Source: JAMXLO01 sp963719805
Lineage (GTDB): Bacteria > Pseudomonadota > Alphaproteobacteria > Acetobacterales > Acetobacteraceae
Direction: 5' to 3'
Assembly (NCBI GenBank): GCA_963719805.1
Contig: CAVRDF010000008.1
Coordinates: 806,001-870,000, forward strand
Length of the DNA: 64,000 nucleotides
Shown: positions 46,609 through 55,883 of the stretch, piece after piece
Layout: every line of letters begins with the position of its first letter
Position numbering within the stretch: the first letter of the stretch is position 1
Made by a program: the position numbers and the translations under genes
The notes under the pieces: model-generated
Told to the model about the DNA's origin: nothing
The model's input: the letters and a program-made list of their open reading frames with translations, nothing else
The model's database searches: none

Positions 46609-48777
46609 ATGGTGCTGAACTCGCCGCATGACGACAAATTCCACGAAGAATGCGGCGTATTCGGTATCTGGAACGTGCCCGATGCCGCCGCGGTCGCCGC
46701 TCTCGGCCTGCACGCCTTGCAGCATCGTGGCCAGGAATCGTCCGGTATCGTCTCGTTCGACGGCAAGCATTTCCACTCGCATCGTGGCCTCGGCCTGGTC
46801 GGCGACATCTTCAGCGATGCACGCGTGATGGCCTCGCTGCGCGGCAGCAACGCCATCGGCCACAATCGCTACGCCACCACCGGCGAAACCATCCTGCGCA
46901 ACGTGCAGCCGCTTTATGCCGACTTCGAGTTCGGCGGCTTCGCCGTCGCGCACAATGGCAATCTCACCAACGCGCACGTACTCCGCCGCACCCTGGTGCG
47001 GCGTGGTTGCCTGTTCCAGTCGACCACCAATTCGGAAGTGATCATCCAGCTCATCGCGATCAGCCTTTACTCCACGGTGGTGGATCGATTGATCGACGCG
47101 CTGAAGCAAGTGGTCGGCGCGTATTCTCTGGTTGCGCTATCGAACGAGGCGCTGATGGGCGTGCGCGATCCGCTTGGCGTGCGGCCGCTGATATTGGGGC
47201 GCATCGGCTCGGAGGGCACCGGCGGCTGGGTGCTGGCGAGCGAAACCTGCGCGCTCGATATCGTCGGAGCCGACTTTGTGCGCGACGTCGAGCCGGGCGA
47301 GGTGGTCGTGATCAACGACCAGGGTGTGCACAGCATCAAACCGTTCGGCCGCTCGCGCGAACGGTTCTGCGTGTTCGAGTACATCTACTTCGCGCGGCCG
47401 GACTCGGTCATGGAAGGCACGCCAGTGTACGACGCGCGGAAGCATATCGGCGCCGAGCTGGCACGCGAGAGTGGCGTTCCGGCCGACGTTGTCGTGCCGG
47501 TGCCGGATTCCGGCGTGCCGGCCGCGATGGGTTACGCCGCTGAAAGCCGCATCCCTTTCGAGCTCGGTATCATCCGCAACCATTATGTCGGCCGCACCTT
47601 CATCGAACCGACCGAGCACATCCGGCACCTCGGGGTGAAGCTGAAGCATTCCGCCAACCGGCCGGTGCTGGCCGGCAAGCGGGTGATCCTGGTGGACGAT
47701 TCGATCGTGCGCGGCACCACCAGCCGGAAGATCGTTGAAATGGTACGCGCCGCCGGCGCGCGCGAAGTGCACTTGCGGGTATCGTCGCCGCCCACCACGC
47801 ATTCCTGCTTCTATGGCATCGATACGCCGGAGCGCGGTGAGCTGATGGCGGCACGGCTATCGGTCGAGGAGATGGCCGAACAGATCGGCGTTGACAGCCT
47901 GGCGTTCATCTCGATCGAGGGCCTCTATCTGGCGTTGGGCAAGCAGCGTGACCCAGCGCGGCCGCATTACTGCGACGCCTGCTTCAGCGGCGACTATCCG
48001 ATCGCGCTGCCGGATCAGGCGGACAATTCCGAGAAGCAGTTGAGCCTGCTGGCCGAGAAGTCATTGAGCGGCGAACTGACGGGCTGCATTGCGCTGGTTA
48101 CAGGGGCCAGCCGCGGCATCGGCGCGGCTGCCGCGGTGGAGCTAGCCCGTCATGGTGCGCACGTGGTGATCACCGCGCGCACCCAAGGCGGCCTGGAGGA
48201 AATCGACGATACGATCCGAGAAGCAGGCGGCAGTGCGACGCTGTTGCCGCTGGACCTTGCCGACGGCGCGCAACTCGACGCCATCGGGCCCAGCATCTTT
48301 CAGCGTTTCGGCCGGCTCGACGTTCTGGTGCACAATGCGGGCGCGCTCGGCCGGCTGACGCCAGTCGCGCATATCATGCCGAACGACTGGGCCGAGGTGA
48401 TCGCGGTGAACCTCAGCGCCGCCTGGCACCTGATCCGCTCCTGCGATCCGCTGCTGCGCAAGGCCACCGCTGGCCGCGCCGTCTTCGTCACCGACATGCG
48501 GGCGCGCGATCCGAAGGCTTACTGGGGTGCCTATGGCGCGACCAAGGCGGCGATGGAACATCTGGTGCTGACCTGGGCCGGCGAGGTGCGGACCACGTCC
48601 TTGCGGGTCAACCTGTTCGATCCTGGTGTGGTGGCGACGCGGTTGCGTGCCAACGCAATGCCGGGTGAGGATCCTCTAACGCTGGCCAAGCCCGCGGACG
48701 TCGCGCCGGACTTGATCGGGCTCTGTCTGCCGGCGGAACAGCGTCACGGCGAACTGGTAACGGCCCGGCCGCGGTAG
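46609..48777 (+). CDS. purF: Amidophosphoribosyltransferase fused in frame to a short-chain dehydrogenase
   Basis: Residues 1-480: PurF with the nucleophile Cys15 after a short propeptide (KFHEECGVFGIW), GHNRYATTGETILRNVQPLY, the PRPP loop VILVDDSIVRGTTSRK, and cysteines in ERFCVFEY, THSCFYGI and HYCDACFSGDYP that fit the 4Fe-4S type. Residues 485-722: SDR with ALVTGASRGIGAAAAVELA, LVHNAGALG and YGATK. PurF makes 5-phosphoribosylamine in purine synthesis; the SDR role is unknown. In related genomes the two are separate adjacent genes. A TGA in another frame at about 48064 overlaps a possible TTG start of the SDR, so a lost frame at the junction is a real alternative to a true fusion. Confidence 0.9.
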   Translation: MVLNSPHDDKFHEECGVFGIWNVPDAAAVAALGLHALQHRGQESSGIVSFDGKHFHSHRGLGLVGDIFSDARVMASLRGSNAIGHNRYATTGETILRNVQPLYADFEFGGFAVAHNGNLTNAHVLRRTLVRRGCLFQSTTNSEVIIQLIAISLYSTVVDRLIDALKQVVGAYSLVALSNEALMGVRDPLGVRPLILGRIGSEGTGGWVLASETCALDIVGADFVRDVEPGEVVVINDQGVHSIKPFGRSRERFCVFEYIYFARPDSVMEGTPVYDARKHIGAELARESGVPADVVVPVPDSGVPAAMGYAAESRIPFELGIIRNHYVGRTFIEPTEHIRHLGVKLKHSANRPVLAGKRVILVDDSIVRGTTSRKIVEMVRAAGAREVHLRVSSPPTTHSCFYGIDTPERGELMAARLSVEEMAEQIGVDSLAFISIEGLYLALGKQRDPARPHYCDACFSGDYPIALPDQADNSEKQLSLLAEKSLSGELTGCIALVTGASRGIGAAAAVELARHGAHVVITARTQGGLEEIDDTIREAGGSATLLPLDLADGAQLDAIGPSIFQRFGRLDVLVHNAGALGRLTPVAHIMPNDWAEVIAVNLSAAWHLIRSCDPLLRKATAGRAVFVTDMRARDPKAYWGAYGATKAAMEHLVLTWAGEVRTTSLRVNLFDPGVVATRLRANAMPGEDPLTLAKPADVAPDLIGLCLPAEQRHGELVTARPR

Positions 48778-49568
48778 AGCGCACGTCCGAGCATCAGCAT
48801 CGCCGACCAGGCGAGCGATGGCAGCAGGGCGATGCATAGCGCGGCCACGACGCCGAACGGCACCGCCGCCAGGTGCAACGTCAGCAGGCTAAGGGCAAAG
48901 CCCGGCATCGCACGCACAGCGCTGACCATGATCGCGGCCGTCGGACCACCACCCAACCGCAGCAGGATCAGGGCAGCAAAGCTCGCGGTCGCCACCGGGA
49001 ACACCGCCGCCATCCCGGTCAATGTTGGGCCGAGCGCCTGGCTGCCGGTGACGACGGCACCCACCGTGAGGCCCACCAGCGCGGCCCGCCCCAGCAGGTC
49101 GAACCAGCGCGGACGTACCGGTGCGCGCGAGCGCAGTTGGCCGCGCGCATGCATGCCGATCGGCCAGGTGACACCAATGCTGAGCGCGATGACCACGGCA
49201 TTCAGCCAGAACGCGCCCGGGGCATCCCAGGTGAATTGGTGGATCAGCAGCACCGCGACGGCCCAGCCCACGGCGGCACCGGCCAGTGCCCAAAACCACC
49301 GCACCCGCGTCGCCAACAGGGCGATCGCGGTCTGAAATACAAATGTGGATGCATTTGCCGCGAAGCTGTTCAGCGCGCTGTCGGCGATAAATGCGGCGTC
49401 GTGCTGTAAGGCCAGCATGGCGTAGGCCGGCCCGGCACCGATGGGCAGCGATACAATGAGGCCACCCCAGAAAGGGCCCGCGGCCTCCGCTGCGACTGTG
49501 GCAGTGACCACGACCGCGGCGCTCACGGCGGCGCGAAGCAGCAGCGCAAACCAAAACGTAAACAGCAT
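48744..49568 (-). CDS. Multi-pass membrane protein of unknown function
   Basis: The 274-residue protein is almost fully hydrophobic, with about eight helices, beginning MLFTFWFALLLRAAVSAAVV and with PFWGGLIVSLPIGAGPAYAM near residue 32. A duplicated layout is suggested by the similar opening of the second half (RAALVGLTVGAVVTGSQALG, then MAAVFPVATASFAALILLRL). I recognise no named family. The end overlaps the purF-SDR end by 34 bases (convergent). It is divergent from the OmpA-like gene, sharing an 88-base promoter region. Confidence 0.7.
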   Translation of the reverse strand: MLFTFWFALLLRAAVSAAVVVTATVAAEAAGPFWGGLIVSLPIGAGPAYAMLALQHDAAFIADSALNSFAANASTFVFQTAIALLATRVRWFWALAGAAVGWAVAVLLIHQFTWDAPGAFWLNAVVIALSIGVTWPIGMHARGQLRSRAPVRPRWFDLLGRAALVGLTVGAVVTGSQALGPTLTGMAAVFPVATASFAALILLRLGGGPTAAIMVSAVRAMPGFALSLLTLHLAAVPFGVVAALCIALLPSLAWSAMLMLGRALYRGRAVTSSP

Positions 49569-49656
49569 GTGTCATGTCATAACCATTGACGCAGGCGCGG
49601 AATATCCGAGGATCAGCGAATCGGCACGCTGAGCAGCGCGCGTCACGGGAGGTACC

Positions 49657-50731
49657 ATGCGGTTTCGCAACGTCGTACTGGCGATGGCCTTGGCAGCAAC
49701 GCCACTGGCGGCCCAGGCCCAGCCGTTCCAAGGCCTGTACGTCGGCGCGGGCGCCGGCGTCTATCTGCCTAACAACGTCGACGTCTCGACCGGCCTGGCC
49801 GCGCCACCACACCCGAAGATCAATCCCTCCGTGGGTTTCGCCGAACTCGGCAGCTTCGGCTACGCGCTGGGCAACGGCTTCCGCTTCGAGGTCGAGGGCA
49901 ACTACCGGCAGGGGACCATTTCCAGTGGCACGTGGCCGGGAGAGCCCGCGAGCTTCAGCGGCCGGTTGCAGACCTATGGGGCCATGGTGAACGCGCTGTA
50001 CGACATGGACGTCGGCGTGCCGTGGCTATACCCCTATATCGGCGGCGGCGTTGGCTATGCCTGGAGCCACCTGAGCAGCTTCCGGGTGACGCCGTCGGCG
50101 CCGGGTTCAGGTGTGGTCACCTCTGACGACACGCAGGGTTCGTTCGCCTGGCAGGCGATCGCTGGCCTCGCCTTTCCAATCCCCAATCTGCCTGGCCTGT
50201 CGCTGACGGCCGAATATCGTTTCTTCGGCGCGCTCGGTGGCCAGTCATACGCTGCAACGGTGACGCCACCGGGCGCACCGTTCACCGTGAAGCCACAACA
50301 TCAGGTACAGCAACAACTTCCTGTTCGGTGTGCGCTATGCGTTCGGCGTTGTCGCCCCAGTGCCGGCGGCGGCGCCAGCGGCGGTGCCGGCCTCTGCGCC
50401 CGCCCGGTCCTATCTGGTGTTCTTCGATTGGGACAAGGCGACACTGACCGATCGGGCCCGCTCGATCATCAAGGACGCGGCTGACAATTCGACGCATGTG
50501 CAGTACACGCGGATCGAGGTGAACGGCTATACCGACACATCCGGTTCGCATCAGTACAACCAAGCCCTGTCGCTGCGCCGTGCACAGGCGGTGCAGGCTG
50601 AACTGGTGAAAGACGGTGTTCCGCAACAGGCAATCTCGATCCAGGGATTCGGCGATACTCACTTGCTGGTGCCTACCGGTCCCGGTGTACGTGAACCGCA
50701 GAACCGACGGGTGGAGATCATCATCCGCTAA
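49657..50731 (+). CDS. OmpA-family outer-membrane protein (beta-barrel plus OmpA-like domain), one frameshift
   Basis: A signal peptide (VVLAMALAATPLAAQA, cut before QPFQG) is followed by an eight-stranded barrel (GLYVGAGAGVYLPNNVDV ... LSLTAEYRFFGALGGQSYAA) of the OmpA/OprF type. One extra G at 50304-50305 breaks the frame just before YSNNFLFGVRYAFG. After it come an alanine/proline linker and an OmpA-like domain: YLVFFDWDKATLTDRARSII, NGYTDTSGSHQYNQALSLRR and QNRRVEIIIR, which binds peptidoglycan. The product would have about 357 residues. The break removes the periplasmic domain if real. Confidence 0.88.
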
Positions 50732-51080
50732 GGCGTGCGCCGTTCGGTTTGCGGTTGCGCAACAATTTTGCTGTACGCGCGCATCGCGATGCACCGCAAA
50801 CAAGCGTAACCGAAGCGCCAATAGCGGCGGATGTTACGGGGCACTGGTTCGATGGGCATGGCCAGATTTCGCGTGCACTGATACGTGACCTGAATCGGGC
50901 GTTCAGCGCACAGAACATAGAGGTATCGGCGCAGATCGTACGTGCATTGCCGGCGCGCGCTGGTTTCCCTGACATAAGCGAGGCGCTGGGTCTGCTGGCC
51001 GAACATCATCGCGGCAATCTCCGGCGCTACAGGCAGAATCTGACCTTGCCGCGCTTGGTGCAACGCGTACTCTCAGCAGC
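50732..51080. other. Gap with no gene I can support
   Basis: This stretch lies between the OmpA-like gene and the truncated adenylate cyclase. An open frame on the plus strand (50749-51177, 142 codons) has no recognisable domain and no good ribosome-binding site, and it runs into the cyclase fragment. Minus-strand frames are no better. It may be debris from the rearrangement that cut the cyclase, but I see no repeat or transposase remains. Confidence 0.35.
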
Positions 51081-51695
51081 CTACAAGGAGTCACTGCTGA
51101 ACAAACCGAAGTCGATACCGCTGCGCATCCAGATCAGTAAGGCGCCGCGACATTCGATACGCACACGCAGCGGATAGTTCTTCATCGAAATCCGCATGAG
51201 CGACGAAGCAACCACCAGCGCGGCGCGAACCGCCTGTTCGGCGTCCATCTCATGCGCCTCTGGCCAGCCGACATGGATCAGCATGCCGTCACCGACGTAG
51301 CGGGCGGTGAAACCGCCGAACTGCATCATGATGTGCTGCACGTACAACTGGTACGTGCGGATGATCTCGTTCAGGTCCTCGGGATCGAGTTGCGACGACA
51401 CTTCGGTAGAGCCGACCAGATCGCAGAATACCGCGGACAGACGACGACGCTCCGGTGCAGGTGCCGGCTCCACGGCAGGTTCGGCTTGCGGCGCCTGAGC
51501 GTGCCCGGCCTCACAACGCCAAGCGCGCACGTATCGCCTCCTCAACCGGCGCCGGTGACCAATTGAGGCGATACCAAGATCCTTGAGGTCCCGCACCATG
51601 ATATGCGGCAACAGATCCGCGGTGACGTCGTGCTGACGAAACGCGGCCTCGTATTGTTCGAGGCCGAGGCCTCGCAACCGGCCGGCGATTTCCAT
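51081..51695 (-). pseudogene. Truncated SAM-domain adenylate/guanylate cyclase
   Basis: From the ATG at 51695 the protein has a sterile alpha motif (IAGRLRGLGLEQYEAAFRQH, LPHIMVRDLKDLGIASIGHR) and then a class III nucleotide cyclase domain: RLSAVFCDLVGSTEVSSQLD, the metal-binding Asp, and FGGFTARYVGDGMLIHVGWP. After YPLRVRI the family sequence stops; the expected next strand and the usual AAA/TPR C-terminal region of these 1,000-residue proteins are missing and the frame ends in SSDSL. The cyclase catalytic core is therefore incomplete. It is divergent from the epimerase gene. Confidence 0.7.
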
Positions 51696-51797
51696 TCGCC
51701 GCACCAATTCGTGCGGGCCGCAGGTGACGCGCGCGTGCGGTGCTGTCCAGCATTCGCCGGGTTGCAACACGGCATCACCGGCCCTGTAATCAGCGTC

Positions 51798-52784
51798 ATG
51801 GCCATTTTGCTCACCGGTGCGGCCGGCTTCGTCGCGTTGAACCTCGCGGAGCATCTGCTGCGCGCCGGGCGCGCTGTTGTCGGCTTCGACGTCATCCCAA
51901 TGCCCGAGCGCGCAACCCGCGAGTTCGCCTCGCTTCCCGGACAGTTCCGCATGATCGGCGGCAGCATTCTCTCTGCGGCCGACCTGCGGCAGGCGTTCGC
52001 CGCCGAGCCGATTGAAACGGTGGTGCATTGCGCGGTGATCACCGCCGGTTCGTCGCGCGAGAAAGCCGATCCCGAGACCATCGTGTCGGTGAATGTGCAA
52101 GGCGCGGTGGCGGCGATGCTGGCGGCCTCGCGCGCGGGTGTTACGACATTTGTGTATCCAAGCTCCGGCTCCATTTACGGCAGCGCGGCGCGTGACGTGC
52201 CGCTGATTGACGAAGATGGCCCGTCACCGGCACCGGTCGCGCTCTATGGCCTGACCAAGCGGGCGGCGGAGACCATTCTACCTCGCGTGGCGGCCGTGCA
52301 AGGGATGCGTTGCGCGATCGCGCGGCTGGGCAGCGTGTATGGACCCTGGGAGTACGCGACCGGCGTGCGCGACACGCTATCGCCGATGCTGCAGGTGCTG
52401 GAACGCGCGCACCACGGCGAGGAGGTCGTGCTTGGGCCGGCCTGGCGCGGCGACTTCATCTATTCCCGCGACGTCGCTGACGGTCTGGCGCAGCTCGCCG
52501 ATGCGGCCGCATTGCCCCGAACGATCTACAATCTCGGCAGTGGACGGCTGGAAAGTGCTGCGACGTGGTGCGAGGCCGTGGCGCAAACCGTGCCGCATTT
52601 CCGCTGGCGGCACGCGACACCAAGCCTGACCGCAAACATCGACAGCCATACCGGTTTTCATCGCGGACCAATGGCGATCGGCAAGATCGCGCGCGATACC
52701 GGATTTGTGCCGTGCTACGGCTTCGAGGCGGCGGCGCGAGACTGGTGGACGTGGCTGGAGGCAGACAGCGCGGGGTTGGCTTAA
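51798..52784 (+). CDS. NAD-dependent epimerase/dehydratase
   Basis: The 328-residue extended SDR has ILLTGAAGFVALNLAEHLLR (GxxGxxA), VHCAVITAG, YPSSGSIYGSAARDV, the catalytic YGLTKRAAE (YxxxK), and RLGSVYGPWEYATG. It should act on a nucleotide sugar or related substrate. I chose the ATG at 51798; the frame extends upstream into the cyclase fragment. A 4-base overlap at the end with the convergent EamA gene shows tight packing. A link to the glycosyltransferase genes downstream is plausible but not certain. Confidence 0.85.
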   Translation: MAILLTGAAGFVALNLAEHLLRAGRAVVGFDVIPMPERATREFASLPGQFRMIGGSILSAADLRQAFAAEPIETVVHCAVITAGSSREKADPETIVSVNVQGAVAAMLAASRAGVTTFVYPSSGSIYGSAARDVPLIDEDGPSPAPVALYGLTKRAAETILPRVAAVQGMRCAIARLGSVYGPWEYATGVRDTLSPMLQVLERAHHGEEVVLGPAWRGDFIYSRDVADGLAQLADAAALPRTIYNLGSGRLESAATWCEAVAQTVPHFRWRHATPSLTANIDSHTGFHRGPMAIGKIARDTGFVPCYGFEAAARDWWTWLEADSAGLA

Positions 52785-53755
52785 CTCTCCCCCGACGATG
52801 CTCGCCGACCGGCCGGCAAACCAATCGCCTCGGCGCGGCGAACACGCTCGCGGTAGGCGTTATAGGTGCCGGACGCCGCCACAATCGCCGCGCCGCCCAA
52901 GGTCGACCAGGAAGGCACGTCGCCGAACAGCATGAAGCCGAAAATGATGCCGAACGGCATCATCGAATATTCATATGGCGCCAAGGCCGATATCGGCGCC
53001 AGGGCATAAGCGCGGGCAAACACGCAATGCGCCAAGCCGCTTGAAACGCCGAGGAAGACCAGGGCCAGCCAGCCATACAGCCCGATCGGATCGCCCGAGC
53101 CCGGAAAGTTCGGCAACATCAGCAGGCCGGTGAGCGTGTGGCACACCAGCAGCCAAAAAGCCTGGCATTCCGGCGTTTCGGTGACGGTAAGCTGACGCGT
53201 CATGATGCGGGTCACCGACATCACCAGCGTGCCCGCCAGCAACAGCGCGACAACCGGCGTCCATAGATCGCCGCCGGGGCGCAGCATGATCAGCACGCCG
53301 CCAAATCCCACCACGGTGGACAGTGCGCGCCGCCAGCGGATTGTCTCGCCCAGCATGGGCACGGCCAGTACCGTCATGATCAGCGGCGCGGTAAAGCCGA
53401 TGGCGTAGGAGTCGGCCAGGCTCATCGACAACCAAGCCACATACCAGGTGACCGAGACAAAGGACGACAAGACGCTTCTCGTCAGCACAAGGCCCCAGCG
53501 TTGCGGCATGATCCGCCGCCAGTCGGCACCGCCAGGGCGCGCGACGGTCATCGCCAGCACGGTGATCGCGCCGAATACGCCGCGCCAAAGCATGGCACCC
53601 GCCAAGCCTACGGTCGGCAGCACGAGTTTCGCGGTGGCGTCACCCAGCGTCCAGATCAGATAGGCAACCAGCGCAAAACCGATGCCGCGCAACGTGTCGG
53701 AGGCATTGTCTGACAACACCCGCAGCGGGACTGCCCGCGGCGCAAGCTCCGACAT
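52781..53755 (-). CDS. EamA-family (DMT) transporter
   Basis: The 324-residue protein has ten hydrophobic helices and two EamA repeats: GIGFALVAYLIWTLGDATAK, MLWRGVFGAITVLAMTVARP, SLADSYAIGFTAPLIMTVLA and, in the second repeat, APISALAPYEYSMMPFGIIF, GFMLFGDVPSWSTLGGAAIV. Such proteins export amino acids or other metabolites. No specific substrate can be named. It stands on the minus strand between two surface-glycosylation-like genes and is not part of their operon. Confidence 0.88.
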   Translation of the reverse strand: MSELAPRAVPLRVLSDNASDTLRGIGFALVAYLIWTLGDATAKLVLPTVGLAGAMLWRGVFGAITVLAMTVARPGGADWRRIMPQRWGLVLTRSVLSSFVSVTWYVAWLSMSLADSYAIGFTAPLIMTVLAVPMLGETIRWRRALSTVVGFGGVLIMLRPGGDLWTPVVALLLAGTLVMSVTRIMTRQLTVTETPECQAFWLLVCHTLTGLLMLPNFPGSGDPIGLYGWLALVFLGVSSGLAHCVFARAYALAPISALAPYEYSMMPFGIIFGFMLFGDVPSWSTLGGAAIVAASGTYNAYRERVRRAEAIGLPAGRRASSGES

Positions 53756-53844
53756 TGGAACGTTCCCCTGGTTTGCGGCGCATCCATGCCTTGCGAGCGC
53801 GGCAGGAGCAAGGCAATCAAGCTGGGAAAGCTCGGGATTTGCCT

Positions 53845-54558
53845 ATGGAGGCGGCGGAATACGCGCGGATGGACGAGGTGGAGGACCACATGTGGTGGTA
53901 CCGTGCACTACGCCGACGCTTGATGGATGCGTTGAGCGGGGTGCGGGGCAAAGTGCTCGACGCGGGATGTGGCACCGGTGGTTTGCTGGCCCGGCTGCGC
54001 GCGGAGCGGCCCGACCTGACATTGTTCGGTGTCGAATGGTCGGAGCCGGCATGCGGGCGTGCCGCTGCGAAGTCTCGCGTGGAAGTGGTGCGGGGCAGCG
54101 TGAACATCCTGCCGTTCGCCGACGCTGGATTCGACGCGGCGGTGATGGCCGACGTGCTGTGTCACAGCGGAGTCGAGCCAATACGGGCGCTGGCGGAACT
54201 GCGCCGGGTGCTCCGTCCAGGCGGACGGCTCGTGGTGAATATGCCGGCCTACGGTTGGCTCCTGTCAGCGCACGATCGGCTGGTGCATAACGTGCGCCGC
54301 TATAGCGCGCGGGAGCTTGGCGCCGTGTTGCGCGACAACGGTTTCGGCCAGGTTCGGACCCACTACTGGAACGGGCTGCTGCTGCCCCTGATGGTGGTGC
54401 AGCGGAAAGTGCTGGGTCGCGCGTCGGCAACCTCGGACGTCGCCCCGTTTCCGCCATGGCTGGATGCAACATTGCATAGCATGACAGAATTGGAGCGCCA
54501 CCTGTCCGTCCCGCTGCCTGCGGGCGGATCGGTGCTGGCGACCGCGGAGCGGACATGA
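53845..54558 (+). CDS. SAM-dependent methyltransferase (class I)
   Basis: The 237-residue protein starts at the ATG at 53845, in MEAAEYARMDEVEDHMWWYR. It has the SAM-binding motif VLDAGCGTGGLLARL, then FGVEWSEPACGRAA, the motif DAAVMADVLCHS and LRRVLRPGGRLVVNMPAYGW. It is a Methyltransf_11-type enzyme often linked to sugar or lipid modification. The next gene is a GT2 glycosyltransferase in the same frame class, so it probably modifies the lipid-linked sugar product. A longer start at 53755 has no visible site. Confidence 0.88.
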   Translation: MEAAEYARMDEVEDHMWWYRALRRRLMDALSGVRGKVLDAGCGTGGLLARLRAERPDLTLFGVEWSEPACGRAAAKSRVEVVRGSVNILPFADAGFDAAVMADVLCHSGVEPIRALAELRRVLRPGGRLVVNMPAYGWLLSAHDRLVHNVRRYSARELGAVLRDNGFGQVRTHYWNGLLLPLMVVQRKVLGRASATSDVAPFPPWLDATLHSMTELERHLSVPLPAGGSVLATAERT

Positions 54559-54609
54559 ATGACGAAACCACCCTACTAGGGCAGTACCAGCCGGATCCGC
54601 ACCTTCGAC

Positions 54610-55554
54610 GTGGGCTTAACCATCGTCGTCCCGGTGTACCGCGGCGCCAATACCATCGGGCGGCTGGTCGAAGCGCTCTCGGCATTGCAGCCAGTCGGCG
54701 GCCTGGAAATCGTCCTGGTGAACGATGGCAGCCCCGACAATTCAAGCGAGGTATGCCGCGCTCTGGTGCAGCAGGCGAGCGTGCCGCTGACTTATGTCGA
54801 GCACGCGCGCAACTTCGGTGAGCATAACGCGGTGATGACCGGGCTGCGCCACGCACGCGGGGCGTATGCGATCACGATGGATGACGACTTGCAGAATCCG
54901 CCGGAGGAGGTGATCCGGCTATATGATCACGCGCGGCTGGGCAACTGGGATGTTGTCTATACGCACTATGCGACCAAGCAGCATGCTGGTTGGCGCAATC
55001 TGGGCAGCCGATTTGCTAACGCGGTCGCCGATCGGCTGCTGGACAAGCCGAGGGGGCTGTACCTGTCGTCGTTCCGCTGCATGTCGGCAATGGTGGTGCG
55101 GTCCGTGACGCGATACACGGGGCCCTACCCGTATGTCGATGGACTGATCATGCAGGTGACGCAGCGGATCGATAGCATCGAGGTTCAGCACCTGCCACGG
55201 ATCGAAGGACGCTCGAACTACAACCTGCAGCGTCTCGGGCGGCTTTGGCTGAATCTTGCGACCAGCTTCTCGCTCGCACCGCTTCGCGTGGCGATCTACG
55301 CGGGCGTGTTCATGGCACTACTCGGGGCGGCTGGCGCCGTAGCGACGATAGGCGAGGTGCTGATCTGGCACGATACGCCATCCGGCTGGGCCTCAACGAT
55401 GACAGTGCTGCTGCTGGTAGGTGGCGTGCAGTCGATGATCCTGGGCGTGCTGGGTGAGTATGTCGGCCGGACGTTCCTGTCGGCGAATGGCAAGCCACAA
55501 GGGACGGTGCGCTCGATCGAACGTAATGCCATTGCCGAACGCACCGAGGCGTGA
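54610..55554 (+). CDS. GT2 family glycosyltransferase (polyprenyl-phosphate type)
   Basis: The 314-residue protein has a GT-A domain: LTIVVPVYRGANTIGRLVEA, LEIVLVNDGSPDNSS, AITMDDDLQNPPEEV (the metal site), and two C-terminal helices (LRVAIYAGVFMALLGAAGAV, VLLLVGGVQSMILGVLGEYV), as in GtrB/DPM-like enzymes that put sugar on undecaprenyl phosphate. The start is a GTG at 54610; an in-frame stop at 54577 excludes longer versions. The stop overlaps the GTG of the next gene (GTGA). Confidence 0.9.
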   Translation: MGLTIVVPVYRGANTIGRLVEALSALQPVGGLEIVLVNDGSPDNSSEVCRALVQQASVPLTYVEHARNFGEHNAVMTGLRHARGAYAITMDDDLQNPPEEVIRLYDHARLGNWDVVYTHYATKQHAGWRNLGSRFANAVADRLLDKPRGLYLSSFRCMSAMVVRSVTRYTGPYPYVDGLIMQVTQRIDSIEVQHLPRIEGRSNYNLQRLGRLWLNLATSFSLAPLRVAIYAGVFMALLGAAGAVATIGEVLIWHDTPSGWASTMTVLLLVGGVQSMILGVLGEYVGRTFLSANGKPQGTVRSIERNAIAERTEA

Positions 55555-55883
55555 CGATTTATTGGGCCACGCTGTTCGCGGCGATCGCCACAAGTATGGC
55601 CGGCCAGGCATTGCTGAAAGCCGGCGCCGGTACGGCGAGCTTCATTGCACAGTTGCTCGACGGGCGAACGATGCTGGGGTTTGTGCTCTACGGCGGCGCG
55701 GCGGTGCTCTATATCGTTGCATTGCGCCGAATTCCGATGTCACGCGCCCTGCCATGCACCGCGGTTTCTTACGTCGCGGCCGTGCTGATCGGACACTATG
55801 CGTTCGGTGAGGATATCGGTGTTATGCAGATTGCCGCGATCATGTTGATCTGCGGCGGCGTGCTGCTGTTGGCGTGCGCCTGA
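55551..55883 (+). CDS. Small multidrug-resistance/EamA-like flippase subunit
   Basis: The 110-residue protein has four helices (YWATLFAAIATSMAGQALLK, TMLGFVLYGGAAVLYIVALR, RALPCTAVSYVAAVLIGHYA, GVMQIAAIMLICGGVLLLAC), like ArnE/ArnF or SMR proteins. It is translated from a GTG that overlaps the glycosyltransferase stop. With the methyltransferase and GT2 gene it forms a set that could make and flip a polyprenyl-linked sugar for lipid A, peptidoglycan or protein modification. The sugar is unknown. Confidence 0.85.
   Translation: MTIYWATLFAAIATSMAGQALLKAGAGTASFIAQLLDGRTMLGFVLYGGAAVLYIVALRRIPMSRALPCTAVSYVAAVLIGHYAFGEDIGVMQIAAIMLICGGVLLLACA

Noticed and set aside
54555..54821. Alternative glycosyltransferase start at the ATG at 54555
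   Set aside because: That ATG is in a different frame from the enzyme; the GT frame has a stop at 54577, so the GTG at 54610 is the best start.
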